Source: an uncultured Faecalicoccus sp. (GTDB lineage: Bacteria; Bacillota_I; Bacilli_A; Erysipelotrichales; Erysipelotrichaceae). From it: 64,000 nt of DNA. The stretch covers positions 99,512 through 163,511 of the forward strand of contig CABVDD010000001.1 of the NCBI GenBank assembly GCA_902497095.1. Direction: 5' to 3'. The notes beneath the pieces were generated by a model. It ran no database searches. It was not told where the DNA came from and saw only the letters and a program-made list of their open reading frames with translations. Below are positions 41,705 to 50,097 of the stretch, in pieces. Position numbers and translations under genes: made by a program. Every line of letters begins with the position of its first letter. Position 1 is the stretch's first letter.

Positions 41705-43018
41705 ATGCCTATTATTGTTGATGTATATGCTCGTGAAGTATTAGACTCTCGTGGTAACCCAACAGTAGAAGTAGAAGTAACTACTGAATCCGGTGCTTAT
41801 GGACGTGCCATGGTTCCAAGTGGAGCAAGTACTGGAGAAAGAGAAGCATTAGAATTACGTGATGGAGATAAAACTCGTTATTTAGGAAAAGGAACAACAA
41901 AAGCTGTAAATAATGTTAACAACATTATTGCACCAAAAGTAATCGGTATGGATTGCCGTGATCAGGTTTTAATTGATAAAACAATGTTGGATTTGGATGG
42001 AACTCCATTCAAGAAAAACTTAGGTGCCAACGCTACATTAGGTGTATCTATGGCTTGTGCTTTGGCTGCTGCTGATTTCTATGGTATGCCTTTGTATAAC
42101 TATTTTGGCGGATTCAACGCTAAAACTATGCCAGTACCTATGTGTAACGTTATCAACGGTGGTAGTCATGCAGACTCTACAGTTGACTTCCAGGAATTCA
42201 TGATCATGCCTGTTGGTGCTACTTCTGAAAAAGAAGCTATCCGTATGGCTGCTGAAACATTCCATGCATTGAAAAAAGTATTAAAAGACAAAGGATATAA
42301 CACTAACGTAGGTGATGAAGGTGGATTCGCTCCTAGCTGTAAAGATGGAAACGAAGAACCTCTAGAATTATTAGTAGAAGCTATGCAGGCTGCTGGTTAT
42401 AAACCAGGTGAAGATATGTGTATTGCGATGGACGTAGCTGCCAGTGAATTCCATAACCATGAAACTGGATTGTATGAACTTTCTAAATCAGGTCAAGGAA
42501 CTAAGACAAGTGATGAAATGATCGATATGTATGCTGAATGGATCGAAAAATATCCAATCATCTCTATCGAAGACGGACTTGGAGAACGTGACTGGGACGG
42601 ATGGAAGAAATTAACAGACCGTTTAGGTGACAAAGTTCAGCTGGTTGGTGATGACTTGTTTGTTACAAACCCTTCTATCTTACAAGAAGGTATTGAAAAA
42701 GGTATCGCTAATGCCATCTTAATCAAAGTTAACCAGATTGGTACTTTAACTGAAACTTTCGATGCTATGGAATTAGCTAAGAAACATAACTACACTTGCG
42801 TAGTATCTCACCGTTCAGGAGAAACAGAAGACTCTACAATCGCTGATATCGCTGTTGGATTCAACGCTGGACAGATCAAGACTGGTTCATTGTCTCGTAC
42901 AGATCGTATCGCTAAATACAACCGTTTGATGCGCATCGAAGATGAATTGAATCAACGTGGAGCTACTTCTATTGCTCAGTACAAAGGAAAGAAATCTTTC
43001 TACAACTTATATAAGTAA
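41705..43018 (+). CDS. eno: Enolase
   Basis: This 437-residue enzyme converts 2-phosphoglycerate to phosphoenolpyruvate. The N-terminal AREVLDSRGNPTVEVEV, GGSHADSTVDFQEFMI with the active-site His and Glu, SIEDGLGERDWDGW, the catalytic Lys in ILIKVNQIGTLTET and SHRSGETEDSTIADI are all present. GGAGGAAC lies upstream. The codon use is strongly biased, like pgk and tpiA, as expected for high expression. It has its own promoter and terminator. Confidence 0.98.
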   Translation: MPIIVDVYAREVLDSRGNPTVEVEVTTESGAYGRAMVPSGASTGEREALELRDGDKTRYLGKGTTKAVNNVNNIIAPKVIGMDCRDQVLIDKTMLDLDGTPFKKNLGANATLGVSMACALAAADFYGMPLYNYFGGFNAKTMPVPMCNVINGGSHADSTVDFQEFMIMPVGATSEKEAIRMAAETFHALKKVLKDKGYNTNVGDEGGFAPSCKDGNEEPLELLVEAMQAAGYKPGEDMCIAMDVAASEFHNHETGLYELSKSGQGTKTSDEMIDMYAEWIEKYPIISIEDGLGERDWDGWKKLTDRLGDKVQLVGDDLFVTNPSILQEGIEKGIANAILIKVNQIGTLTETFDAMELAKKHNYTCVVSHRSGETEDSTIADIAVGFNAGQIKTGSLSRTDRIAKYNRLMRIEDELNQRGATSIAQYKGKKSFYNLYK

Positions 43019-43024
43019 GATCAT

Positions 43025-43051
43025 GGCCTCATAAAGAGGCCTTTTCTTTTT
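43025..43051 (+). terminator. Intrinsic terminator of eno
   Basis: GGCCTC (43025-43030) pairs with GAGGCC (43036-43041), then TTTTCTTTTT. Confidence 0.8.
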
Positions 43052-43092
43052 GCCTGTTTTCCGTCATAATAATAGAAACAAGGAGAATTTTT

Positions 43093-44109
43093 ATGCAACA
43101 GGCAACTTTAGAACAATGGAGAGATTTATATAAAGAAGCAGACGCTTTAAAAGAAAAGAAACCATGGAAGATATTTGCGGATATTGATTTGATTGCAGTG
43201 CAATTAGAAGGAAAAAGAGAACCGTATTTCTGCAGTATCATGGGTAAACAAGGAAATTGTCCGGGAATTACGATTTATTATGGAATGGATGGATATTCGG
43301 ATTTAAACATGATTATGGATTCATACCAATATAACGCTCCGACAACTTATATCATGGGTGATATTACGTGCATGACTTGCTACTATGGGGATAAAAATGA
43401 AATGGAACCAGAACAAAGAAAGCGGATCCAAGATTTGAATTTAAAATATGATGGCCCCAATGATTGGACGTATTTTTATTCTTTTGAACCTCGTTATGTA
43501 CCAGTAAATTTTAATCGTGAAGAAGTGATTCAATGTACAAAAGTCATGCAGATCTTAAATAAAGCTGTGGATATGGTAATAGAAGATGATACATATCTTC
43601 CAAACTTTGAAAAAGGACTTTTAATGGCAAGTTGGGACCCGGTTGAGGATGATGAAGAACCATCTTTATGTTTGTATCCATTACCTTTACCAAATCCAAT
43701 TCCTCGTTTTCTGACTGTCAAGGTCAAGGATGATGTTATAGAAGAATTTAAATCGTATGAAAGATCTGATATGGAACTTGTCATAGATTTAAATTATCTG
43801 TTTACTCCGATTGACGATCCGGATTACGATCGCCCCATCAATCCATTATTGCTTCTGGCCTATGATTTAAAAGAAGATCAGATTTTGGCAGGCGATGTAT
43901 TGCCTATAGAACAAGATGAAATGGAAAGCGTGGTATCAATTTTCTTTCACATGATAGAAGAGTTTGGTATACCTAAAAAGCTGTATGCACGAAACCCACG
44001 CATTCTTATTGGAATGGAATATCTTTGTGAACAACTGCAGATTGAACTTGTCAATGATCCTTTACAAGAACTGGATGATATTTATCAAAATATTCAAAAT
44101 ACGATTTAA
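43093..44109 (+). CDS. Conserved protein of the DUF7309/DUF6930 type
   Basis: This 338-residue soluble acidic protein has a first half that looks like DUF7309 (W-x-x-L-Y-x-x-A near the start, KKPWK, YFCSIMGKQGNCPGITIYYG) and a second half that looks like DUF6930 (RFLTVKVKDD and the C-terminal KKLYARNPRILIGMEYLCEQL). Both are families of unknown function; the assignment is from memory of these patterns. There is no signal peptide or membrane segment. AAGGAGA lies 6 to 7 nt upstream. It is flanked by terminators and so is transcribed alone. Confidence 0.6.
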   Translation: MQQATLEQWRDLYKEADALKEKKPWKIFADIDLIAVQLEGKREPYFCSIMGKQGNCPGITIYYGMDGYSDLNMIMDSYQYNAPTTYIMGDITCMTCYYGDKNEMEPEQRKRIQDLNLKYDGPNDWTYFYSFEPRYVPVNFNREEVIQCTKVMQILNKAVDMVIEDDTYLPNFEKGLLMASWDPVEDDEEPSLCLYPLPLPNPIPRFLTVKVKDDVIEEFKSYERSDMELVIDLNYLFTPIDDPDYDRPINPLLLLAYDLKEDQILAGDVLPIEQDEMESVVSIFFHMIEEFGIPKKLYARNPRILIGMEYLCEQLQIELVNDPLQELDDIYQNIQNTI

Positions 44110-44137
44110 AAGTATCGCATTGACACAAGTGTGTTTT

Positions 44138-44176
44138 AGAGCCTAAAAAGGAGTCATTTAAATCGGCTCTTTTTTT
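44138..44176 (+). terminator. Probable intrinsic terminator with long loop
   Basis: AGAGCC (44138-44143) pairs with GGCTCT (44165-44170) around a 21-base loop and runs into Ts. Confidence 0.6.
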
Positions 44177-44273
44177 GTTGTTAAAGAGTGTAAGAGTCAA
44201 TAATTGGAATGTAAAAGAGTATACTAAAAATATTAAGAAGAGTAGGATGATTATAAGAAAAAAGGTGAAGATA

Positions 44274-44789
44274 ATGCATGTAGAATTACTAAAGAATCGT
44301 TTTATGCAAAATATGCATCGTCATGCTTTTGTTGAATGGAGTCAGGTAGAATCTTTTTTGACAGAAGAGATATTAGAGGCTGTCTCCTATATGGAAAAGA
44401 CAAAGGGTGAACCAGATGTTGTTTCTTTTGAAGATCAGCTTTGTATTTGTGATTTTTCAAAAGAAAGTCCTCAAAGAAGAAGTTTATGTTATGACAAAGA
44501 AGCTAGAGAAAATAGAAAACAAAATGCTCCTGTTTCCAGTGTTTTAGAAGATGCACAAAAAAATAGTCTTCTTTTATTAACCGAAGCAGAATATTTGAAG
44601 ATGCAGTCTTTAGAGGATTTAGATTTGAAAACTTCAAGTTGGATCCAAACAGAAGTTTCTGTTCGTAAACAAGGTGGTGCCCTGTTTGGCAACAAACGAT
44701 ACGGACGTACTTTTATTTACTGTAATGGAGCGGATTCGTATTATTCAAGTCGAGGATATCGTGCTAAAATTGTATTAGGGAAGTTATAA
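44274..44789 (+). CDS. DUF4256 family protein
   Basis: This 171-residue protein matches DUF4256 along its length: ELLKNRFMQNMHRHAFVEW, MEKTKGEPDVVSFED, the CDFSKESPQRRSLCYDKEAR block, LTEAEYLKMQSLEDLDLKTSSW, and GGALFGNKRYGRTF followed by SYYSSRGYR. The function is unknown. The start at 44274 follows AAGGTGAAG. The methyltransferase gene follows after 4 bases, so the two are likely co-transcribed. Confidence 0.85.
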   Translation: MHVELLKNRFMQNMHRHAFVEWSQVESFLTEEILEAVSYMEKTKGEPDVVSFEDQLCICDFSKESPQRRSLCYDKEARENRKQNAPVSSVLEDAQKNSLLLLTEAEYLKMQSLEDLDLKTSSWIQTEVSVRKQGGALFGNKRYGRTFIYCNGADSYYSSRGYRAKIVLGKL

Positions 44790-44793
44790 ATTT

Positions 44794-45519
44794 ATGAATA
44801 ATCAATATGATGATCCAAGCTTTTTTCAAGCTTATAACGAAATGCCAAGAAGTCAAAAAGGACTTATGGCAGCTGGTGAATGGCCACAATTTGTATCTAT
44901 GTTGCCAGATTTAAAAGATAAAACGATTTTAGATTTAGGATGCGGTTATGGATGGCATTGTATTTATGCAGCTAAACAAAATGCTAGACATGTTGTTGGC
45001 ATAGATGCAAGTCATCGTATGATAGATCAAGCTATCAAAATGCATTCGCATCCCAATATTGTCTATCAAGTATGTGATTTGACAAAATATGTATATCCGA
45101 TTGAGCAATTTGATGTTGTGATATCAAATTTGGTCTTACATTATATTGAAGACTTGGATGTCATTTATCAAAACATCTATCGTACTTTAAAATCATCAGG
45201 TATATTTGTGATGAATATTGAACATCCTACATTTACGGCGGGTATCCATGAAGATTGGATTTATGATAAACAAGGTAATGCCTTATATTGGCCTGTGGAT
45301 CAATATTATTATCCAGGGCAAAGGAAAACTTTATTTTTGGGTAAAACTGTTTACAAACAACATCATACATTGACACAAATAGTTAATGGTCTTTTAAAAC
45401 AAGGTTTTATACTTGAGACATTACAAGAAGTGATGCCGCCTAAAGAATGGCTGGTACAAAAGGAAATGAAAGATGAAATGCGTCGACCGATGATGCTTTT
45501 GATACGCGTTAAAAAGTAG
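44794..45519 (+). CDS. Class I SAM-dependent methyltransferase
   Basis: This 241-residue protein has the SAM-binding fold: motif I ILDLGCGYGWHCIYAA, the acidic end of strand 2 VVGIDAS, and motif post-I with FDVVISNLVLHYIEDL. The C-terminal half, with WPVDQYYYPGQRKTLFLGKTVYKQHHTLTQIVNGLL, is typical of small-molecule methyltransferases of this group. The substrate is unknown. It shares a transcript with the DUF4256 gene and ends at a terminator. Confidence 0.85.
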   Translation: MNNQYDDPSFFQAYNEMPRSQKGLMAAGEWPQFVSMLPDLKDKTILDLGCGYGWHCIYAAKQNARHVVGIDASHRMIDQAIKMHSHPNIVYQVCDLTKYVYPIEQFDVVISNLVLHYIEDLDVIYQNIYRTLKSSGIFVMNIEHPTFTAGIHEDWIYDKQGNALYWPVDQYYYPGQRKTLFLGKTVYKQHHTLTQIVNGLLKQGFILETLQEVMPPKEWLVQKEMKDEMRRPMMLLIRVKK

Positions 45520-45523
45520 AGCG

Positions 45524-45560
45524 AAAAGCCATTTTCATTGAATGGCTTTTTTTGTATAAT
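45524..45560 (+). terminator. Terminator fused to the next promoter -10 box
   Basis: AAAAGCCATT (45524-45533) pairs with AATGGCTTTT (45541-45550). Seven T are followed at once by G and TATAAT (45555-45560). The 17 bases CTTTTTTTGTATAATGG are identical to those before ispF. Confidence 0.85.
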
Positions 45561-45581
45561 GGCTTGCGAGAGGTATGGAAA

Positions 45582-46412
45582 ATGAAACGATTGATTGTTT
45601 GTGATTTAGATGGATCTTTAATGCCGCCCAGCAGTGGTTTGTTTGTATCAAAAGCTGTTCAAGAAAAACTGATTGCCTTACAAAAATTAGGGAATATGGT
45701 GATCTTAAACAGTGCCCGTGTTTTTCAGGGTGTTTATCCTTTAGCTAAGCAGATTGGAATGGATACATTTGGAGGGTATTTGATTTCTTCTAATGGTTCT
45801 CATGTTTATGATATGCAAACTAAAAAAGTGATGGATCAAATAAATATGGATAAAGATCAGGTTTTATGGTTGTGGAAACAAATGGAAACACTGAAAATAG
45901 GTATTGGTTTTACACAGCCAGATGCCGTGATCTGTAATCAAATGCGTACAGGATTTGAATTGGATCAGAAAAACTGTGATATTGATTATATTACGACCAT
46001 GCATCCGAAACGTTATTTAAAAGAGGGTGTAGTCAAGTGTTCCATTGCGGCAACACCAAAAGAATTTGAAAACAGTATTGATCGTATTGAAAAAGAAATA
46101 GAAAGACATACAGATTTTCAAGTGATTCGAAGTACACCGACTTTGTATGATGTATTACACAAAGATGTATCTAAGCAAAAAGCTTTGGAAAATTTGTTGA
46201 TGTATTTACACGCTGATTGGAGTCAAGTGAGCGCTATAGGGGATGGATACAGTGATGTAGAAAGTATACGACTTGCCGCTCTAGGCTGTACGCTTGAAAA
46301 TGCTAAAGAAGAATGTAAAGAAGTAGCGGATCTAATCGTGCCTTCTTGTTTTGAAGATGGATGTTTAGTCTGGCTGGATCATCTTTTGGAGGAATCTTAT
46401 GAAAGTTGTTGA
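45582..46412 (+). CDS. HAD-superfamily (Cof-type) phosphatase
   Basis: This 276-residue protein is a HAD IIB hydrolase. Motif I is CDLDGSLM with the nucleophilic Asp, motif II is the LNSAR region, and motifs III-IV are the Lys in SKQKALENL and GDGYSDVES (usual form G-D-x-x-N-D). Such enzymes dephosphorylate sugar phosphates, flavin or PLP compounds; the substrate cannot be read from the sequence. The start at 45582 follows GAGAGG. It overlaps the dipeptidase gene by 14 bases. Confidence 0.85.
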   Translation: MKRLIVCDLDGSLMPPSSGLFVSKAVQEKLIALQKLGNMVILNSARVFQGVYPLAKQIGMDTFGGYLISSNGSHVYDMQTKKVMDQINMDKDQVLWLWKQMETLKIGIGFTQPDAVICNQMRTGFELDQKNCDIDYITTMHPKRYLKEGVVKCSIAATPKEFENSIDRIEKEIERHTDFQVIRSTPTLYDVLHKDVSKQKALENLLMYLHADWSQVSAIGDGYSDVESIRLAALGCTLENAKEECKEVADLIVPSCFEDGCLVWLDHLLEESYESC

Positions 46413-47391
46413 TATGCATTGTGATACGATTTTGGAGTTGTTAAATCATCCTGAAAAAGGATTGTTTCAAAATGATCTAAGTATTGATATTCAAAAGATG
46501 AAAAAAGGTAAGTATCTGCTTCAAAATTTTGCTTTATTTACAGATCAGAAAGCTTTGTCGATTCCGGAACGACAAACGATGCGCTTAATGGATGTTTTCT
46601 GGCAGGAAATGGAAAAGAACAAAGATTGGATCGTACCGGTATTGAGTTATGAAGATATCGAAAAAAATGAAAAAGATGGTAAGCTATCAGCTTTGTTGAC
46701 ATTAGAAGATGGTGGAATCGTTTTTCAGGATCTTTCCATGCTTAGAAATTACTATCGTTTGGGTGTTCGCATGATAGCATTGACATGGAATTATCCCAAT
46801 GGAATCGGTTATCCTAATTTTTCCATGGATGATTTTACAGACTATAAACAGGCCAGCCCTTTACAACAAATTGATACGGTACATGGTTTAACTGACTTTG
46901 GTATTCAATATATTCAGGAAATGGAACGTTTAGGTATGATTATTGATGTCAGTCATTTAAATGATGCAGGGTTTTATGATGTTTTAAAATATACGACAAA
47001 ACCATTTGTTGCTTCGCACTCAAATGCCAGAGGAGTTTGTCCGGTAGCGCGAAATCTCAGTGATGAAATGATTCAGGCTTTGCATGATAGAGGCGGCGTT
47101 ATGGGAATCAATTTCTGCGGTGATTTTTTGGAAGAGCATGCATCGCCAAACGGTCCAAGTCGAGTGGATGCGATGGTTCGTCATATTCGCTATATTAAAG
47201 AAATTGCCGGTATTGACTGTATTGGATTAGGAACAGATTTTGATGGGATCCAATCAAAACTGGAAATACCGGATGCTTCTTATATGCATATATTGGAACA
47301 GGCGCTCTATGAGAATGGTTTTACACAAGAAGAAGTTGAAAAGATATTTTATAAAAATGTATTGCGTGTTTATAAAGAGATACTTAAATAA
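46399..47391 (+). CDS. Membrane dipeptidase family (M19) peptidase
   Basis: This 330-residue zinc hydrolase belongs to the renal-dipeptidase family, which cuts dipeptides including those with D-residues. Metal ligands are visible in VVDMHCDT, TLEDGG (bridging Glu), DVSHLND, ASHSNARGVCPVARNLSDEM and GLGTDFDG. There is no signal peptide, so it acts inside the cell. GGAGGA within the end of the HAD gene gives its ribosome site, and the 14-base overlap implies co-translation. Confidence 0.92.
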   Translation: MKVVDMHCDTILELLNHPEKGLFQNDLSIDIQKMKKGKYLLQNFALFTDQKALSIPERQTMRLMDVFWQEMEKNKDWIVPVLSYEDIEKNEKDGKLSALLTLEDGGIVFQDLSMLRNYYRLGVRMIALTWNYPNGIGYPNFSMDDFTDYKQASPLQQIDTVHGLTDFGIQYIQEMERLGMIIDVSHLNDAGFYDVLKYTTKPFVASHSNARGVCPVARNLSDEMIQALHDRGGVMGINFCGDFLEEHASPNGPSRVDAMVRHIRYIKEIAGIDCIGLGTDFDGIQSKLEIPDASYMHILEQALYENGFTQEEVEKIFYKNVLRVYKEILK

Positions 47392-47460
47392 TATTTTTTC
47401 ATAATGCTTGAGTTAGAATATAGTTTTGGTTACAATGATAGCCTGCAAGGAGAAAAATAT

Positions 47461-47874
47461 ATGAAGAGTTTTATGAAAGAGTTTCGTGAGTTTATCAATC
47501 GTGGAAACGTATTGGATATGGCGGTTGGTATCATCATCGGTGGTGCGTTTACAACGATTGTAACAAGTTTATCAAATGATATTATTTCCCCTATACTTGG
47601 GTTATTTGGCGGATTGGATTTTAGTCAATATACACTTAAGTTTGGAGATGTTGCGATCAAGTATGGAAGTTTTATTACAGCTGTCATCAATTTCTTGATC
47701 ATGGCTTTGATCGTATTCTGTATTGTTAAGGCAATGAACAAGGCGACTTCTAAACTAAAAAAAGAAGAGGAAGTGCAGGAAGCCGCTTCCACAAAGGTTT
47801 GTCCTTATTGTAAAAGTGAAATAAATATTGATGCGACTCGTTGTCCGCATTGTACATCGCAATTAGAAGCATAA
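47461..47874 (+). CDS. mscL: Large-conductance mechanosensitive channel with C-terminal zinc ribbon
   Basis: This 137-residue protein has the MscL N-terminal helix MKEFREFINRGNVLDMAVGIIIGGAF, split in function between the membrane-surface helix and the gate helix TM1, and TM2 at about 70-92. Instead of a simple helical tail it ends in a zinc ribbon with CPYC (114-117) and CPHC (128-131). The periplasmic loop is short. The channel opens under membrane tension to release solutes. The start at 47461 follows AAGGAG. Its terminator is shared with the convergent permease gene. Confidence 0.93.
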   Translation: MKSFMKEFREFINRGNVLDMAVGIIIGGAFTTIVTSLSNDIISPILGLFGGLDFSQYTLKFGDVAIKYGSFITAVINFLIMALIVFCIVKAMNKATSKLKKEEEVQEAASTKVCPYCKSEINIDATRCPHCTSQLEA

Positions 47875-47914
47875 AAAATGTGTACCTGATTTTTGATCGG
47901 GTACACATTTTTTT
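47873..47914. terminator. Bidirectional terminator between mscL and lctP
   Basis: A near-perfect stem of about 19 bp pairs 47873-47890 with 47896-47914 (one G-T pair), with A-run and T-run flanks for both convergent genes. Confidence 0.9.
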
Positions 47915-49439
47915 ATAACACCATGTTGCCTACAAAGGCAAGAATGGACATCAATATGATCATGACAGCGCCATAAGGTAATATCATGGATAACAATTTG
48001 GAGTCTTGTCCTTTGGAGTCGACACTGCTTAATGCGATGGCAAGACTTTGAGGACTTAACATCTTACCGACCGCAACACCCAGTGAGTTTAAAGCTACGA
48101 TCCAAAGATCGTTGGCATGTAAAGCTTCTGCAGCTTCTAGCTGAACTTGACCAAACAAGACACCAGAATTTGTTCCTGATCCGGTAACAAACGTTCCTAA
48201 TGCACCAAACCAAGGAGCAAAGAATGGGTAGAAAGAACCAGTGATCGCAATGACAAAGGAAGAAATATCACTGATCATGCCTGCATATCCCATGATCTTG
48301 GCTACCGCCAATACCGATAACATGGTAATTATCGTTTCTTTCATTTGTTTGATGGTATCGATCAATACGATTCCAAAGTCTTTGATGCCTGCTTTTTGAA
48401 TCAAACCACCAATCAAAGCAGAAATAAAGATCCATACCCCTGGAGTGTTGATCCATGCAAATGTGATAACAGTTGGATTTTCTCCTGTATAAATCGTTGT
48501 TTGTGTAGAAAATACACTTAATGCTTCGTTGATCGGCATCACCATTTTACTTGTTAAAAGTAAGAATATAAAAATCAGAATAAATGGACACCAGGCAACC
48601 AAAGCTTTAGAAAGTGTTATATTTTCTTGTTTGGCAATCTGCATTTCATATTGTGGATCGCTTTTCTTTTTGGATGCGAAAAGAATTGTAAGTGCCAAAG
48701 AGCATACACTACCTACGACCACAGCCAGTTCAGCGCCTACAAAATAACTGACGGCAAGCTGAGGAAGAATGAATCCCAAAGAGCTGGCTAAAGTAACAGG
48801 CAACATACCTTTTAATGCTTTAGGTCCTTTTCCGGTTGCCATAACGATTAAAAATGGAGCGGCAATCACAAAAGGTGCCAGCTGAAGGCTTGTCATAAAT
48901 GAAAGGGATGTATTTTCCAAGCCGACTAAATTCGCAAGGGTCACTGTTGGGATACCAATGGAACCAAAAGGTGTGGGAACACCATTGGCAATCAAACAAA
49001 CCAAACAGCTAAACAATGGATTGAATCCAAGACCGACAAGCATGCTGGCAGGAATTGCAATAGCGGTTCCAAAACCGGCCATACCTTCCATGAATCCTCC
49101 AAAACACCAGGCGATCAACAAAACGATAATGCGTTTGTCGCTGCTGACAGAGGCTATCATCTGTTTGATGATTTCCATAGCACCTGTTTTTAATGTCAGG
49201 TTATAAGTAAATACGGCGGCAATGATTACAAGAATAATTGGCCAAAGGGCCATCGCAAAGCCTTCCAATGCAGCACTTGCCATGTCGTTGATCGGCATTT
49301 GCCATTTTGTGATGGCAAGAATGGCACTGATGACAAGTGAGCCAATAGCGGCCTTAAAAGTAGGCCATTTAAAAACGGTTAAAGCCACGACTAACCATAA
49401 TATGGGAAGAAGGGCTAATAGAAAATTCAAGAATTCCAA
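47913..49439 (-). CDS. lctP: L-lactate permease
   Basis: This 508-residue transporter has about 12-14 membrane segments and the LctP-family blocks MEGMAGFGTAIAIPASMLVG and GVPTPFGSIGIPTVTLANL, with the late ALGTFVTGSGTNSGVLFG and LSPQSLAIA motifs. It moves lactate or glycolate with protons. The start is TTG at 49439, about 6 nt after GAGGTG. The -10 box upstream is flanked by an inverted repeat. It may act with the LDH-family enzyme at 1.9 kb. Confidence 0.93.
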   Translation of the reverse strand: MEFLNFLLALLPILWLVVALTVFKWPTFKAAIGSLVISAILAITKWQMPINDMASAALEGFAMALWPIILVIIAAVFTYNLTLKTGAMEIIKQMIASVSSDKRIIVLLIAWCFGGFMEGMAGFGTAIAIPASMLVGLGFNPLFSCLVCLIANGVPTPFGSIGIPTVTLANLVGLENTSLSFMTSLQLAPFVIAAPFLIVMATGKGPKALKGMLPVTLASSLGFILPQLAVSYFVGAELAVVVGSVCSLALTILFASKKKSDPQYEMQIAKQENITLSKALVAWCPFILIFIFLLLTSKMVMPINEALSVFSTQTTIYTGENPTVITFAWINTPGVWIFISALIGGLIQKAGIKDFGIVLIDTIKQMKETIITMLSVLAVAKIMGYAGMISDISSFVIAITGSFYPFFAPWFGALGTFVTGSGTNSGVLFGQVQLEAAEALHANDLWIVALNSLGVAVGKMLSPQSLAIALSSVDSKGQDSKLLSMILPYGAVMIILMSILAFVGNMVL

Positions 49440-49473
49440 AATTTCACCTCTCCTATCAATATCAAATCAAACC

Positions 49474-49493
49474 GTTTCAATTATACGTGAAAC
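49474..49493 (-). promoter_or_regulatory. lctP promoter -10 box inside an inverted repeat
   Basis: On the minus strand TATAAT (49485-49480) lies between the arms GTTTCA (49493-49488) and TGAAAC (49479-49474), a perfect 6-bp inverted repeat with an 8-base spacer. A dimeric repressor bound here would block RNA polymerase. The -35 is not clear. Confidence 0.6.
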
Positions 49494-49587
49494 TGCGGGG
49501 AAATCTAGTGAAAAACTTGAAAAAAAGCAAGAAAAAAAGTTGAAGGTTCAACAGTATTGTAAATAAGTATATTTCTATAAAAAATAG

Positions 49588-49655
49588 TTGGCAAAAATGA
49601 CGTGAATGATGTATCATGGTGGTACAAAGTAGCATAAAGTGTCTAGATGTGGGGG
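49588..49655 (+). promoter_or_regulatory. mraZ promoter with candidate MraZ boxes
   Basis: TTGGCA (49588-49593), an 18-bp spacer and TATCAT (49612-49617) form the promoter of the division cluster. Just downstream are three 10-bp-spaced units: AAAGTAGCAT, AAAGTGTCTA and GATGTGGGGG (49626-49655). They resemble the AAAGTG[T/G]-N3 repeats bound by MraZ in mycoplasmas. Confidence 0.55.
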
Positions 49656-49664
49656 TGATGGCAC

Positions 49665-50096
49665 GTGTTCATGGGGGAGTATGCACATAATATCGATCGT
49701 AAGGGGCGATTGATTATGCCTGCAAAATTTCGAGAAGATCTTGGTGAACACGTTGTCGTTAACCGTGGTTTGGATGGCTGCTTGTATGTATATACTGCCA
49801 AGCAATGGGAAACAGTATATCAAAAGCTATCAGCGCTGCCATCAACAAATAAGGACGCGCGTATGTTTCAGCGTATGATGTTGTCAAAGGCAGCGGAGGT
49901 AGATCTGGACAGTCAAGGACGAATTTTGATACCTCGTACCTTGATTGAACTGGCAGGATTGGAAAAAGAGTGCTTGATTGTAGGTATGGCTAATCATTTA
50001 GAAATTTGGTCAAAAGAGCGTTGGATGCAGTTGGAAGAAGAACAGTCTGGTTCTTTTGAAGAAGCGGCAGAAGCTTTGAATGGATTTATGGAGTAG
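49665..50096 (+). CDS. mraZ: Transcriptional regulator MraZ
   Basis: This 143-residue AbrB-fold protein has two SpoVT/AbrB-like halves (MGEYAHNIDRKGRLIMPAKFRE and DLDSQGRILIPRTLIELAG, of which the core residues are D-x-K/Q-G-R-L/I). It controls its own division cluster. The start is taken as GTG at 49665, 7 nt after GGGGGTG, giving the canonical opening MFMGEY. It leads the cluster, and its stop lies 1 base before the rsmH ATG. Confidence 0.95.
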   Translation: MFMGEYAHNIDRKGRLIMPAKFREDLGEHVVVNRGLDGCLYVYTAKQWETVYQKLSALPSTNKDARMFQRMMLSKAAEVDLDSQGRILIPRTLIELAGLEKECLIVGMANHLEIWSKERWMQLEEEQSGSFEEAAEALNGFME

Positions 50097-50097
50097 T

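Noticed and set aside
49455..49500. Catabolite response element before lctP
   Set aside because: TTGAAACGGTTTGA looks similar but its spacing around CG is one base short of the cre consensus.
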